Positions 19,505 through 27,579 of a DNA stretch of 64,000 nt are shown here, piece after piece. The stretch comes from Microbispora amethystogenes (lineage in GTDB: Bacteria; Actinomycetota; Actinomycetes; Streptosporangiales; Streptosporangiaceae). The notes beneath the pieces were generated by a model that saw nothing but the letters and a program-made list of their open reading frames with translations, had not been told where the DNA came from and ran no database searches. The stretch covers positions 310,001-374,000 of the forward strand of contig NZ_BOOB01000003.1 of assembly GCF_016863015.1 (NCBI RefSeq). The letters run 5' to 3'. Made by a program: the position numbers and the translations under genes. Every line of letters starts with the position of its first letter. Within the stretch, counting starts at the first letter, position 1.

Positions 19505-21502
19505 TCAGGCCGGGTGGTTGCCGTTCGTCATGTCGTACGGCGTGCTGACCCCCTCGTACGCGAGGTGGAACTCCATGCCCTGCGCGGCGTGCGCGAGATC
19601 GTGACAGTGGGACATCCACACGCCGGGGTTGTCCGCCACGAGGGCGACCTCCCAGACCTCGCCGGGGGCGACGTCGAAGGTGTCCATCGGCAGCCCGGTC
19701 GCCGGCACGCCGTTCCGGGACAGGATCCGCACGTGGTGGCCGTGCGGATGCATCGGGTGGGTGTCCGTGCCCCGGTTCACCACCCGGATCCTGACCGTCT
19801 CCCCCTGCCGGACGACCGGCGTGGGGATGTTCGGCCACGCCTTGCCGTTCACCGTCTGGGCGAGCCTCGGCAGGCCGCCGGAGACGGCGAGCGTCTTGTC
19901 CAGCACCCAGGTCGTCTCCCGGTCGAACCGGGCGGGCAGGGCGGCGGGCGTGCCGTACCGGGTGATGTCCACGACCGGCCCGGCCGCCGGCGGAGGCGTC
20001 GCCGGTCCGTTGACCAGCAATGTGGGCCGGTCTCCCGCCGTCAGCAGCACCGGCCCGGAGGGCACGGTGAAGGTGAGGTCGTAGCGCCCGCCCGCCGCGA
20101 GGTGCAGGCGCGCGCCGTCGAGGTCCGTCGCCCCCGGCACGTCCCCGCCGTCCACCGCCGCGATCCGGTACGGCGCGCCGCTCAGGCCGAGGACCACGGG
20201 CTGGGTGTCGGTGTTCACCACCCGCAGCCGCGTACGGGCCCCGGGGGGCAGTGTGAGGCGGGTGAGCAGGTCGGACGGCGCGGCGCCGTCCACCGAGAGC
20301 GTCGGGCGCGAGCCGAAGGTGTGCAGCGCGAGCACGTGGTCCTCGCTCTCCGGCACGGGGGTCGCCGGGTCGACGACCAGCAGGCCGAACAGCCCGCGCG
20401 GCACGGCGACGCTGGAGTTCTGGTGGCTGTGGTACCAGTACGTGCCGGCGTCCTCGGCGCGGAACCGGTAGACGTGGGTCTGGCCGGGCCAGACGGCGTC
20501 CTGGGTCACGCCCGGCACGCCGTCCTCGGCGGCCGGCACGTCGTACCCGTGCCAGTGGATCGTGACACCCTGCCCGGTGTTCGGCTGCCCAGGGTTCGGC
20601 TGCCCGGTGGTTTCCTGGCCGCTGCCTCCTTGCACCGGCAGGCGGTTGCGCAGGACGACCTCGACCAGGTCGCCCTGCCGCACCCGCAGCACCGGCCCCG
20701 GCACCTGCCCGTTGAACGACCACGCCTCGGCGCCGGCGCCGGACGGCAGCCGTACGGTGGCGGGCTGGGCGGTGAGCGTGAAGCGGCGGATCCGCTCCCT
20801 GGCCCCGGCCGGGCCGCCCGCGGAGGCGGGGGCGGGGCCGCGCAGCAGGTCGACGGAGACGCCGCGTCCGCCCGTGTCGTGCCCCGTGTGGAGGTGGCCG
20901 CTCGGCCACCCGCCGCCGATCGTGAGGGCGAGCGCGAGGGCGAGCACGCAGGTTCCCGCAGCCTGCCAGGCGTGCCGGGGAGAGCGGGCCGGGCCGAGCA
21001 GCCGCCACGTCACGGCGGACGCCGCGGCGAAGAGCGCGAGCACCGTCGCCGCCCCTCCGGAGGTGACCGGATAGGAGATCACGACCCCGCAGGCGATCCC
21101 GGCCACCGCGCCGTACGCCGTGACCAGCAGAGGGAACGCGACGACGCGGGCCGAGCCGGCCGTGGAGCCGCCTGTGGAGCCGGTCGCCGTGCCGCGCAGC
21201 AGGCGGGGCAGGCTGACGGCGGCCGAGACGAGCGCGGGCACGACGACCAGGGGCAGCGCGAGGGTGACCTTCTCGGCCACGAACCACCAGCCCGCTCCGG
21301 CCAGGCCGGCGGTGACGGCGACCCGCAGTGCGGTCATGACGATCGCCGCGGCGCACGACGCCGCGGCGATCAGGAGGGTCCGCCGCCCGGCCGCGGCGGG
21401 CTGCCGCAGGCCGGTCAGGGCGATCCCGGCGGTCGCGGCCCAGGCGGCCGCGACCAGGACGAAGAGGATCTGATCGAGAGCGATCAGCCGAGCGGTGGTC
21501 AC
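19505..21502 (-). CDS. Membrane-anchored multicopper oxidase
   Basis: A 665-residue multicopper oxidase fused to a membrane domain. Residues 1-175 form about five transmembrane helices. The rest is a secreted cupredoxin oxidase with all four copper-ligand clusters: TIHWHGYD, YWYHSHQ, HPMHPHGHH and SHCHDLAHAAQGM. A methionine follows the last cluster at the usual axial position of the type 1 copper. Predicted function is extracytoplasmic oxidation of metal ions or phenolics with reduction of O2 to water. The GTG start overlaps the stop of the upstream membrane-protein gene by 4 bp (GTGA), so the two are translated together. No copper chaperone is adjacent. Confidence 0.92.
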   Translation of the reverse strand: MTTARLIALDQILFVLVAAAWAATAGIALTGLRQPAAAGRRTLLIAAASCAAAIVMTALRVAVTAGLAGAGWWFVAEKVTLALPLVVVPALVSAAVSLPRLLRGTATGSTGGSTAGSARVVAFPLLVTAYGAVAGIACGVVISYPVTSGGAATVLALFAAASAVTWRLLGPARSPRHAWQAAGTCVLALALALTIGGGWPSGHLHTGHDTGGRGVSVDLLRGPAPASAGGPAGARERIRRFTLTAQPATVRLPSGAGAEAWSFNGQVPGPVLRVRQGDLVEVVLRNRLPVQGGSGQETTGQPNPGQPNTGQGVTIHWHGYDVPAAEDGVPGVTQDAVWPGQTHVYRFRAEDAGTYWYHSHQNSSVAVPRGLFGLLVVDPATPVPESEDHVLALHTFGSRPTLSVDGAAPSDLLTRLTLPPGARTRLRVVNTDTQPVVLGLSGAPYRIAAVDGGDVPGATDLDGARLHLAAGGRYDLTFTVPSGPVLLTAGDRPTLLVNGPATPPPAAGPVVDITRYGTPAALPARFDRETTWVLDKTLAVSGGLPRLAQTVNGKAWPNIPTPVVRQGETVRIRVVNRGTDTHPMHPHGHHVRILSRNGVPATGLPMDTFDVAPGEVWEVALVADNPGVWMSHCHDLAHAAQGMEFHLAYEGVSTPYDMTNGNHPA

Positions 21503-21951
21503 GCCGCGGCGTGCGCCGGGGCCGCGGCGGTGCTCTTCGTGAGGGCGTGGGCCCGCCGCACGAGGACGACGGCGGCGGCGAGGATCGCCACGCCGTCGAG
21601 GGCGTGGAAGCCCAGGACGAACAGGCCGGCGGTCGTCGTGCCGGTCTCCGACGCCCCGGCCATCTCGGCCAGCGGGAAGATGACGAACAGCTGCACCGCC
21701 ACCAGCACGAACGGAAGGATCGCCAGGCCCGCCGTCCGGCCGCCCGCGCGGGCGGCGAGGGCCACGATCGCGGTCAGCAGCGAGACGAGCGGGATGACCA
21801 TCGTGCCGTTCATGGCGTGGTAGCCGATGGCCGCGCCCGGGTCGCCCGGCGCCGGAGTCGGCCTCTCGAACGCGCCGAACGTGGCGAGGTAGAACTGGGC
21901 GAGCACGGCGACGAGTTGCACGACGGCGAAACCGAAGAACACCTTGCGCAT
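21499..21951 (-). CDS. Four-helix membrane protein (DUF6220-like)
   Basis: A 150-residue protein with four predicted transmembrane helices and no large soluble part. The conserved histidines in 'IGYHAMNG' and 'LGFHALDG' sit near the starts of helices 2 and 4, a pattern that suggests a haem-binding or electron-carrying membrane protein, like small cytochrome-type quinol oxidoreductases (inference). The best family guess is DUF6220. The start is the ATG at 21951, and the protein is encoded immediately upstream of, and overlapping, the multicopper oxidase gene. The two proteins probably work together at the membrane. Confidence 0.75.
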   Translation of the reverse strand: MRKVFFGFAVVQLVAVLAQFYLATFGAFERPTPAPGDPGAAIGYHAMNGTMVIPLVSLLTAIVALAARAGGRTAGLAILPFVLVAVQLFVIFPLAEMAGASETGTTTAGLFVLGFHALDGVAILAAAVVLVRRAHALTKSTAAAPAHAAA

Positions 21952-22117
21952 TGTGGGGCCTCCTGTGAGGTACGGGCGGAGCCCCGGGGGTTCTGCGGGG
22001 CGGCGAGCGCCGGAAAGGTACGCGGCCATGGTGGACCCGAAGGTGTCCCGGGCGCCCGGGACACCCGTCCCGCCCCGCCGGGAAGTTACGCGAGTCGCGG
22101 CGAGACGGGGCGGGTGG

Positions 22118-22534
22118 TCAGCGCATCCAGGGCGGGACGATCCGGTCGGTGCCCTTGGGCGCGAGGTCGCAGGCGTCCTCGGCGGTGACCCCGCCGGGAA
22201 TGTAGACCTCGGCGCCCGCCGGGGCGACGGCGATCGCGCTGAAGCCGGACTCCGCGTCGCTGTGCATCCTGCGGCTGAGGTCGGCCGGCAGGACGATCGT
22301 GTCCCCGGCCCCGACGCCGTAGGTCTCGCCGTCGAGGTCGACGGTCGCGCCGCCGGACAGGAAGGTCCAGACCTGCTCGCGGTCGCAGGAGTGCAGGGGC
22401 CCGCTGTTGCCCGCGGGCATGTCCACACGCCACACGGCGTGCGCCGCCCCGCCCTGCGTCGGGGAGGCGAGGGTGGTCATGACGCCGTTCGGCGTGGTGC
22501 TCACGCGGCTGTCGGCGGAGTGGATGACAGACAT
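22118..22534 (-). CDS. Cupin-domain protein
   Basis: A 138-residue single-domain cupin. Motif 1 is partly visible in GPLHSCDREQVWTFLSGGATV (one His and the Glu retained in degenerate form), and motif 2 in GAGDTIVLPADLSRRMH. Such proteins may be sensors, isomerases or dioxygenases; the substrate cannot be guessed. The ATG at 22534 has AGGAG about 9 nt upstream. It is divergent from a MarR regulator; a perfect inverted repeat lies between the two genes, close enough to the cupin start to block its promoter. This suggests that the cupin gene is the regulator's target. Confidence 0.82.
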   Translation of the reverse strand: MSVIHSADSRVSTTPNGVMTTLASPTQGGAAHAVWRVDMPAGNSGPLHSCDREQVWTFLSGGATVDLDGETYGVGAGDTIVLPADLSRRMHSDAESGFSAIAVAPAGAEVYIPGGVTAEDACDLAPKGTDRIVPPWMR

Positions 22535-22554
22535 CGGTGGTGTCTCCTAGAGTA

Positions 22555-22591
22555 GACAACGTTGTTGTCCTTAATAGTGAACCAGGTTGTC
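22555..22591. promoter_or_regulatory. Probable MarR operator in the cupin/MarR intergenic region
   Basis: GACAAC (22555-22560) and GTTGTC (22564-22569) form a perfect inverted repeat with a 3-nt centre, with the overlapping palindrome ACAACGTTGT inside. A further GTTGTC half-site lies at 22586-22591, next to the MarR start codon. The position between two divergent starts fits an autoregulating MarR dimer. Confidence 0.65.
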
Positions 22592-22595
22592 TATC

Positions 22596-23066
22596 GTGTC
22601 AATCGACCCGCCCGGATTCGAGCTGCCGCTGCGGCTCTTCCTGGGATTTCGCGTGCTCATCGATGATCTGCACGCGGAGCTGGCCCGTCAGGGGCACCCG
22701 CACTCCCGGCCCATGCACGGATTCGTCCTGCAGGCGATCGGCGTCGAGGGCACGACCGCCGTGGACCTCGGCCGCACGCTGGGCGTCAGCAAGCAGGCGG
22801 CGGGCAAGACCATCGACACGCTGGAGCGCCTGGGCTACGTGGAGCGCGCCCGCGACGCCCGCGACACCCGCCGCAAGATCGTGCGGCTCACGCCGGCGGG
22901 CGTCGACCTGCTGACCCGCTCGGCCCGCATCTTCGACGACCTGCGGGCCCGCTGGGCCGAGGTCATCGGCCCGGAACGGCTCAGGGAGCTGGAAGCCGAC
23001 CTGCGCAGGGTGACGCCCGCGGACGTCTTCCGCCTCGACGTGCCCGGCTGGTTCGGCGCCTCCTGA
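22596..23066 (+). CDS. MarR-family regulator
   Basis: A MarR/winged-helix regulator of 156 residues. The recognition helix region is TTAVDLGRTLGVSKQAAGKTIDTLERLGYVERARDARDTRRKIVRLT, including the wing with the D-x-R pattern. I give the GTG at 22596 as start; the in-frame TTG at 22587 is an alternative, and neither has a good Shine-Dalgarno. It is divergent from the cupin gene, with a dyad between them. The ligand is unknown; MarR proteins of this kind commonly respond to phenolic compounds or oxidants. Confidence 0.87.
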   Translation: MSIDPPGFELPLRLFLGFRVLIDDLHAELARQGHPHSRPMHGFVLQAIGVEGTTAVDLGRTLGVSKQAAGKTIDTLERLGYVERARDARDTRRKIVRLTPAGVDLLTRSARIFDDLRARWAEVIGPERLRELEADLRRVTPADVFRLDVPGWFGAS

Positions 23067-23086
23067 CCCAGGCCGGGGCGCCGGGC

Positions 23087-24586
23087 TCAGACCGCGGAAC
23101 GCCGGGGGAGGGCGAGGGCGGCCACCGCCCCCAGCAGGCACAGCCCGCAGGTGATCAGGAAGATCTCGGTGTACTCCGTGTGCAGCGCCGCCTGGACCTT
23201 CGCGGTGTAGCCGGCGAGCCTGCGGGCGTACTCGCCCGCGTCCACGCCGAACGGCAGCGGCGTGTCGAGATGCGCGGTGAGCGACTGGAACCGGTGGAAG
23301 CCCCACGCCGAGAGCGCGGCGACGCCCAGCAGCATGCCCATCATCCTGGCCACCACGACCGCCGCCGACACGACGCCGTGCCGCGCCGCCGGGACCACGC
23401 GCAGCGCCGCGGAGGAGACGGGGGCGATCACCACGCCGAGGCCGACGCCGGTCACCACGAGGTCGACGTCCATGCGCACCCCGGCCGAGGCCAGGTCGAG
23501 CGGCCAGCGGGAGATCATCCAGTATCCCGCCGCGGCCAGGGCCATGCCCGCCACGGCCACCGGCCGCTCGCCGAACCGCCGCACCAGGAATCCGCCGAGG
23601 AACGCCGCCACCGCCAGCGCGGCGAGGAACCGGGTGAGCACCAGCGCGCCTCCCACGGCGTCGCGGCCGAGCAGCGTCTGCGCGACGAGCTGCACGTCGA
23701 CCAGCGTGACCAGCAGCGCCGCCCCGGCGAGCAGGCTCACCGCGAGCGTGGCGAACAGCGGCCCGCGGGGCACGCCCGTCAGGTCGAGCAGGCGGACCGG
23801 CGAGCGGATCTCCCACACCACGAACAGCACGGCCGCCACCGCTCCGGCGACCACGCACGGCAGCCCCCACGGCGGCAGCACCGTCGTGCCGGGGGAGGGG
23901 TTGTAGAGCCCGGCCACCAGCAGGCCGAGCGCCAGCGCCAGCAGCGCCCCGCCACCCAGATCCAACCGGGAAGCACCCGCCCGTGGCTGACCCGTGGCGT
24001 ACGGCTCCCGCCCGCCGGGCACCGCCACCTGCACGGCGACGGCGGCCATCAGCGTGAGCGGGAGGTTGACCCAGAAGACGCCGCGCCATCCGGCGAGCGC
24101 GGCGAGGCCCGCGCCGTACAGGGGGCCGAGCACGCTGCCGAGTTCCTGCGCCGCGCCCACCGCGCCGAGCGCCACCGGGCGGGCGCGTTCGTCCCAGAGA
24201 TCGCCGATGAGGGCCATCGTGATCGGCAGCAGCGCGCCGCCCGCGACCCCCTGGAGCGTACGGCCCGCGACCAGCACCGGGATGCTCGCCGCCAGGGCGG
24301 TGAGGAGGGAGCCCGCGGCGAACCCGGCCAGGCACCCGTGGATCAGCGTCCGCCTGCCGTACCGGTCGGACAGCCGGCCCAGCAGCGGCATCGCCGCGAC
24401 GTATCCGAGCAGGAACCCGGTCACGACCGGGGTCGCCCTCTCCAGGTGGTTGAGCGGCACGCCGACGTCGGCGGCGACGTCCACCAGGATGGTCACGACG
24501 ACGTACGCGTCGAGCGCGGCGAGCAGCACGGCGGCGCCGCCGACGGCCAGCGCCAGGCGCCGGCGCCGCACGGGTGGGCCGGTCAC
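23087..24586 (-). CDS. MFS transporter, P55-like partner of an LprG-type lipoprotein
   Basis: A 499-residue major facilitator of the DHA2 style. It has MFS motif A ([13 protein letters not shown]), an Asp in helix 1 ([14 protein letters not shown]) and about 14 hydrophobic segments. A hydrophilic periplasmic-side stretch with [16 protein letters not shown] occurs near the C-terminus. Its GTG overlaps, by 4 bp, the stop of an LppX/LprAFG lipoprotein gene. This lipoprotein-MFS order is that of mycobacterial lprG-Rv1410c (P55), which moves triacylated lipids to the cell envelope. The assignment to P55 rests on gene pairing and general sequence character and has not been verified by alignment. 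Confidence 0.82.
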   Translation of the reverse strand: MTGPPVRRRRLALAVGGAAVLLAALDAYVVVTILVDVAADVGVPLNHLERATPVVTGFLLGYVAAMPLLGRLSDRYGRRTLIHGCLAGFAAGSLLTALAASIPVLVAGRTLQGVAGGALLPITMALIGDLWDERARPVALGAVGAAQELGSVLGPLYGAGLAALAGWRGVFWVNLPLTLMAAVAVQVAVPGGREPYATGQPRAGASRLDLGGGALLALALGLLVAGLYNPSPGTTVLPPWGLPCVVAGAVAAVLFVVWEIRSPVRLLDLTGVPRGPLFATLAVSLLAGAALLVTLVDVQLVAQTLLGRDAVGGALVLTRFLAALAVAAFLGGFLVRRFGERPVAVAGMALAAAGYWMISRWPLDLASAGVRMDVDLVVTGVGLGVVIAPVSSAALRVVPAARHGVVSAAVVVARMMGMLLGVAALSAWGFHRFQSLTAHLDTPLPFGVDAGEYARRLAGYTAKVQAALHTEYTEIFLITCGLCLLGAVAALALPRRSAV

Positions 24587-25230
24587 GGCGTGGGCGGGGT
24601 GACGGTCACGGGGGCGTCGTAGTCCGCGAGGGTGACGGCGGCCGAGCCGCCGCCGAGCGGCACGTCGATCTTGAGCAGGCGACTGGTGGCCTTGTCGATC
24701 CAGAGCGTGCCCGCGACCTTCTGCTGGACGCCGGGCACCAGCGCGGCCAGGGCGTCCTGCGGCAGGGTGGCGGTCAGGCGGTAGGCGGCGGCGTCGCCGA
24801 CCTTCTCCTCCGCCTGCGTCCGCACGTCCTGGGCGGCCGACAGCAGGCCGGGCACGCCGGTCAGCACGGCGGAGGGGTCGTAGATCGCCGCGAGCTGCTG
24901 CCGGGTCATCGTCTGGTAGCCGCCGGTCGGGCCCTTGAAGTAGACCGTGTCGCCGACGAGCACGAAGTCGATCTCCTGCAGGCCCAGCATCTCGATCTGC
25001 ACGGTGCCCTTGGCGTCACCCTCCTTGGTGAGGCTGCCCTCGGCGTGCCGTACGGGCACGGCGGGCTTGTCCTTGGTCTCGATCGTGAAGGCGACCGTCT
25101 TGACCGCCCGCATCGCCTCGGCCGACCGCTTCATCAGGGCGGGACCGTCCGGCAGGGACGTCTCGCTCTTCGCGTCGCAGGCGGTCACGAGCAGGAGGCC
25201 GGCCACGACCAGCCCGAGGATTGTTCGCAC
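24583..25230 (-). CDS. LppX/LprAFG-family lipoprotein
   Basis: A 215-residue exported lipoprotein. The signal peptide ends at the lipobox LLVTAC, so Cys18 would be lipidated. The mature part has the LppX/LprG opening ([20 protein letters not shown]), strand repeats such as [15 protein letters not shown], and a C-terminal [16 protein letters not shown] strand. In mycobacteria this fold binds lipids in a large hydrophobic cavity and hands them to P55. I preferred the GTG at 25230, since it places the signal peptide right at the N-terminus; a longer start at 25263 is possible. It is coupled to the downstream MFS gene. Confidence 0.9.
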   Translation of the reverse strand: MRTILGLVVAGLLLVTACDAKSETSLPDGPALMKRSAEAMRAVKTVAFTIETKDKPAVPVRHAEGSLTKEGDAKGTVQIEMLGLQEIDFVLVGDTVYFKGPTGGYQTMTRQQLAAIYDPSAVLTGVPGLLSAAQDVRTQAEEKVGDAAAYRLTATLPQDALAALVPGVQQKVAGTLWIDKATSRLLKIDVPLGGGSAAVTLADYDAPVTVTPPTP

Positions 25231-25346
25231 AGCCGGATCGTAGCGAGCGGGCGGGGGTGGCACGCGTTCCCGGGGGAATCGGTTTGACGCACCTTGTCAG
25301 GGGAACTCGGGATCGGTGCGGTTCCCCCGACACCCCGTCGTCATCG

Positions 25347-25835
25347 CTAGTCGTTCCGCCGTACGCCGCGGACCCCCTGCAGATGGTCGATGACGGGCGC
25401 GTAGATCCGCTCCAGCGTGGAGACCTGATCGGGCGTCATCAGGTCGATGAAGTGCCGGCGGACGCTGTCCACGTGGTCCGGCGCCACCCGTCTTATCGTC
25501 TCCCACCCCTGGTCGGTCAGGACGGCGAAGGTGCCCCGCCGATCGTCCTCGCACTCTTCACGGGTGACCAGCCCGGCCGCCTCCATCCGGGAGATCTGGT
25601 GGGACAGGCGGCTGCGCGACTGGATGGTCGCGTCGGCGAGCTCGCTCATCCGCATGCGGCGGCCGGGGCTCTCGGAGAGGTTGACCAGGATCTCGTAGTC
25701 GTTCAGGGAAAGGCCGCTCCCTTGGAGCTCTCGGTCGAGTTGAAGGAAGAGAAGTCGGTGCGCAGCCAGGTGGGCCCGCCAGGCGCGTTGCTCGTGCGGG
25801 GTCAGCCAGCGGTGGTCGTCCATATCGACCAGCAT
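25347..25835 (-). CDS. MarR-family regulator
   Basis: A 162-residue MarR-type winged-helix regulator. The DNA-binding core is LSLNDYEILVNLSESPGRRMRMSELADATIQSRSRLSHQISRMEAAGLVTREECEDDRRGTFAVLT, seen in sections, with the conserved DDRR wing. The ATG at 25835 is preferred; ATG 25823 is also in frame. Its start lies only 27 bp from the divergent CDF transporter start, so their promoters must overlap and be under common control. Metal or oxidant response is plausible from that neighbour (inference). Confidence 0.87.
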   Translation of the reverse strand: MLVDMDDHRWLTPHEQRAWRAHLAAHRLLFLQLDRELQGSGLSLNDYEILVNLSESPGRRMRMSELADATIQSRSRLSHQISRMEAAGLVTREECEDDRRGTFAVLTDQGWETIRRVAPDHVDSVRRHFIDLMTPDQVSTLERIYAPVIDHLQGVRGVRRND

Positions 25836-25862
25836 AAGATCAAGTGAACGGATGGAGCGGGT

Positions 25863-26804
25863 ATGCCTGACGGCGAGAACGGCGAGAGCCTGGGCACCGT
25901 GGTGGTAGCGGGCTTGGCCAATCTCGCTATCGCACTGGCCAAGCTCGTGGCCGGCCTGATCAGCTCCTCCTCGGCGATGCTGTCGGAGGCCGCCCACTCG
26001 GCCGCCGACACCGCCACCGAGGTCGTGCTGTTCGCCGCGATCCGGCACGGCGAGCGGCCCGCCGACGCCCGTCATCCCCTCGGGCACGGCCGCGCCGCCT
26101 ATCTCTGGGCGATCGTGGCGGCCTGCTTCACGCTGGTCGTGGGGGCCGGTTTCTCGCTCACGCACGGCTGGCAGACCATCACCAGGGGAGAGGACCTCGG
26201 CGACATCCGCGTGTCGTACATCGTTCTCGCGGTGTCGTTCGCGATCGAGTCGATCTCCCTCCTGCGGGCCCTGCGCCAGTTGCGGGCCGAGGCCCGGCGC
26301 TGGCGGGTGAGCCCCGGCCGGCTGCTGGAGCGCACCTCCGACACCATGCTCAAGGCGGTCGTGCTGGAGGACGCGGCCGCCCTGATCGGCATCGCGGTGG
26401 CGGCCGTCGGCCTGGTGCTGTCACAGCTCACCGGATCGGCCGTGTGGGACGGCGCCGCGTCGATCGTCATCGGGCTGCTGCTGCTCTGGGTGGCGCTGAC
26501 CCTGATCAGGACCAACGCCTCGCTGCTGATCGGGCAGGCGCCCTCGGCCTCGCTGCAGGAGAAGATCAAGGCCGTGCTGTCCGAGCAGCCGGAGGTCGAG
26601 GGGGTCGTCGAGCTCGCCGCCGTCCTCATGGGCCCCGGCCAGATCCTGGTCGCGGCGAAGATCGACTTCGTGGACGAGACGACGGGGGAGCGGCTGGAGA
26701 TCGCCGCCGACCAGGTGGAGCGACGGCTCACCGAGCGGTTCCCGGAGATCAAGCAGGTGTTCCTCGACCCCACTCCCGGCCGGTCAGCCGCCGAGGAGGT
26801 GTAG
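25863..26804 (+). CDS. Cation diffusion facilitator (CDF) transporter
   Basis: A 313-residue CDF-family transporter, usually a Zn2+/Mn2+/Fe2+ efflux protein driven by protons. Six transmembrane helices are visible, with a metal-site pattern in helix 2 (SEAAHSAADTATE, the HxxxD of the family) and helix 5 (VLEDAAALIGIA). The cytoplasmic C-terminal domain follows, with VEGVVELAAVLMGPGQILVAAKIDF. The pattern is closest to the group with histidine/aspartate helix 2 and ED/D in helix 5, where substrates vary. The 3' end overlaps the convergent PPTase gene by 21 bp. It is divergent from a MarR regulator. Confidence 0.9.
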   Translation: MPDGENGESLGTVVVAGLANLAIALAKLVAGLISSSSAMLSEAAHSAADTATEVVLFAAIRHGERPADARHPLGHGRAAYLWAIVAACFTLVVGAGFSLTHGWQTITRGEDLGDIRVSYIVLAVSFAIESISLLRALRQLRAEARRWRVSPGRLLERTSDTMLKAVVLEDAAALIGIAVAAVGLVLSQLTGSAVWDGAASIVIGLLLLWVALTLIRTNASLLIGQAPSASLQEKIKAVLSEQPEVEGVVELAAVLMGPGQILVAAKIDFVDETTGERLEIAADQVERRLTERFPEIKQVFLDPTPGRSAAEEV

Positions 26805-27431
26805 CTTGGCGGGCTCGTCGGTGACGGCCGAGGCGATCACGGTGCCGGCCGTCCATTCGAGGAAGTGACGGCCCTGCCACTCCAGCGGCACCGTCAGCCC
26901 GTCCACCAGCGGCAGGGCCGACAGGTCCGCCTCGCGCAACCGGTCGAGCGTCAGCTCGCCCCGCTTGACCAGGGCCTCCTTGCGCACCCACTGACGGATG
27001 AGGCCGCGGTTGTCGTCGCCCACCAGCTTCGCCTCCTCGGGGGTCAGCGCGAGCGCCACGAGGTTCTCGTCGGCGGGGCCGCCCGTGACGTGCTCGGCGT
27101 CCACGCCGACCCGGCCGTGCCCGGCGACCGCGCAGACGTATCCCGAGGTGTGCGCGAGGCTGATCGACACGTCGGGGGCCTCGGCCAGCCAGGGCCGCCC
27201 GTGCGCCTGCCCGCACTCCTCGCAGCGCTGCACCACGGTCAGCATGCAGGCCCGGGTGCCGAGCAGTTCGGCGGCGCAGTGCCGTACGAGCAGGTGGGCG
27301 GCGACGAAGTCGCGGCGGTCCCCGCTGCGGGTGAAGCGTTCGGCGCGTTCGCGCTCGGCCGGGGTCAGGGTGCCGCCGACGAGTTCGAGCACGTCGTCGG
27401 TGTGGCCGGCCACGGCCAGTGGAGGGCGCAC
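26784..27431 (-). CDS. 4'-phosphopantetheinyl transferase (Sfp-type)
   Basis: Sfp-type phosphopantetheinyl transferase, which transfers the 4'-phosphopantetheine arm of CoA to carrier-protein domains of NRPS, PKS or fatty acid systems. The Mg-binding motif is VGVDAEHV and the second motif is WVRKEALVK; a CxxCG-xxHGRP segment precedes a substrate strand as in other Sfp enzymes. The GTG at 27431 gives 215 residues and lies 6 nt from a -10 element, which fits a leaderless message; a longer reading from 27503 would start upstream of that promoter. No carrier-protein gene is in the window, so it probably serves distant clusters. Confidence 0.88.
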   Translation of the reverse strand: MRPPLAVAGHTDDVLELVGGTLTPAERERAERFTRSGDRRDFVAAHLLVRHCAAELLGTRACMLTVVQRCEECGQAHGRPWLAEAPDVSISLAHTSGYVCAVAGHGRVGVDAEHVTGGPADENLVALALTPEEAKLVGDDNRGLIRQWVRKEALVKRGELTLDRLREADLSALPLVDGLTVPLEWQGRHFLEWTAGTVIASAVTDEPAKLHLLGG

Positions 27432-27437
27432 ACCGTC

Positions 27438-27443
27438 ACTGTA
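27438..27443 (-). promoter_or_regulatory. -10 element of a leaderless promoter (PPTase)
   Basis: TACAGT (read on the minus strand) fits TANNNT and ends 6 nt before the GTG at 27431. That is the distance expected when transcription begins at the start codon. A TTGATC further upstream is only 15 bp away, so it is a weak -35. Confidence 0.5.
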
Positions 27444-27579
27444 GGACAGCGATGTGACGATCAAGTGAACTGGTGTGCTCCTCCCGGCGGCCGAAGCGCT
27501 CACCCGGCCGGAGTCACCCGTGCGCCGGGCCTCGCCCGCGCTCGCCCGGCCCGCCCGGGTGGCCGTCCGCGCCCCGGCC

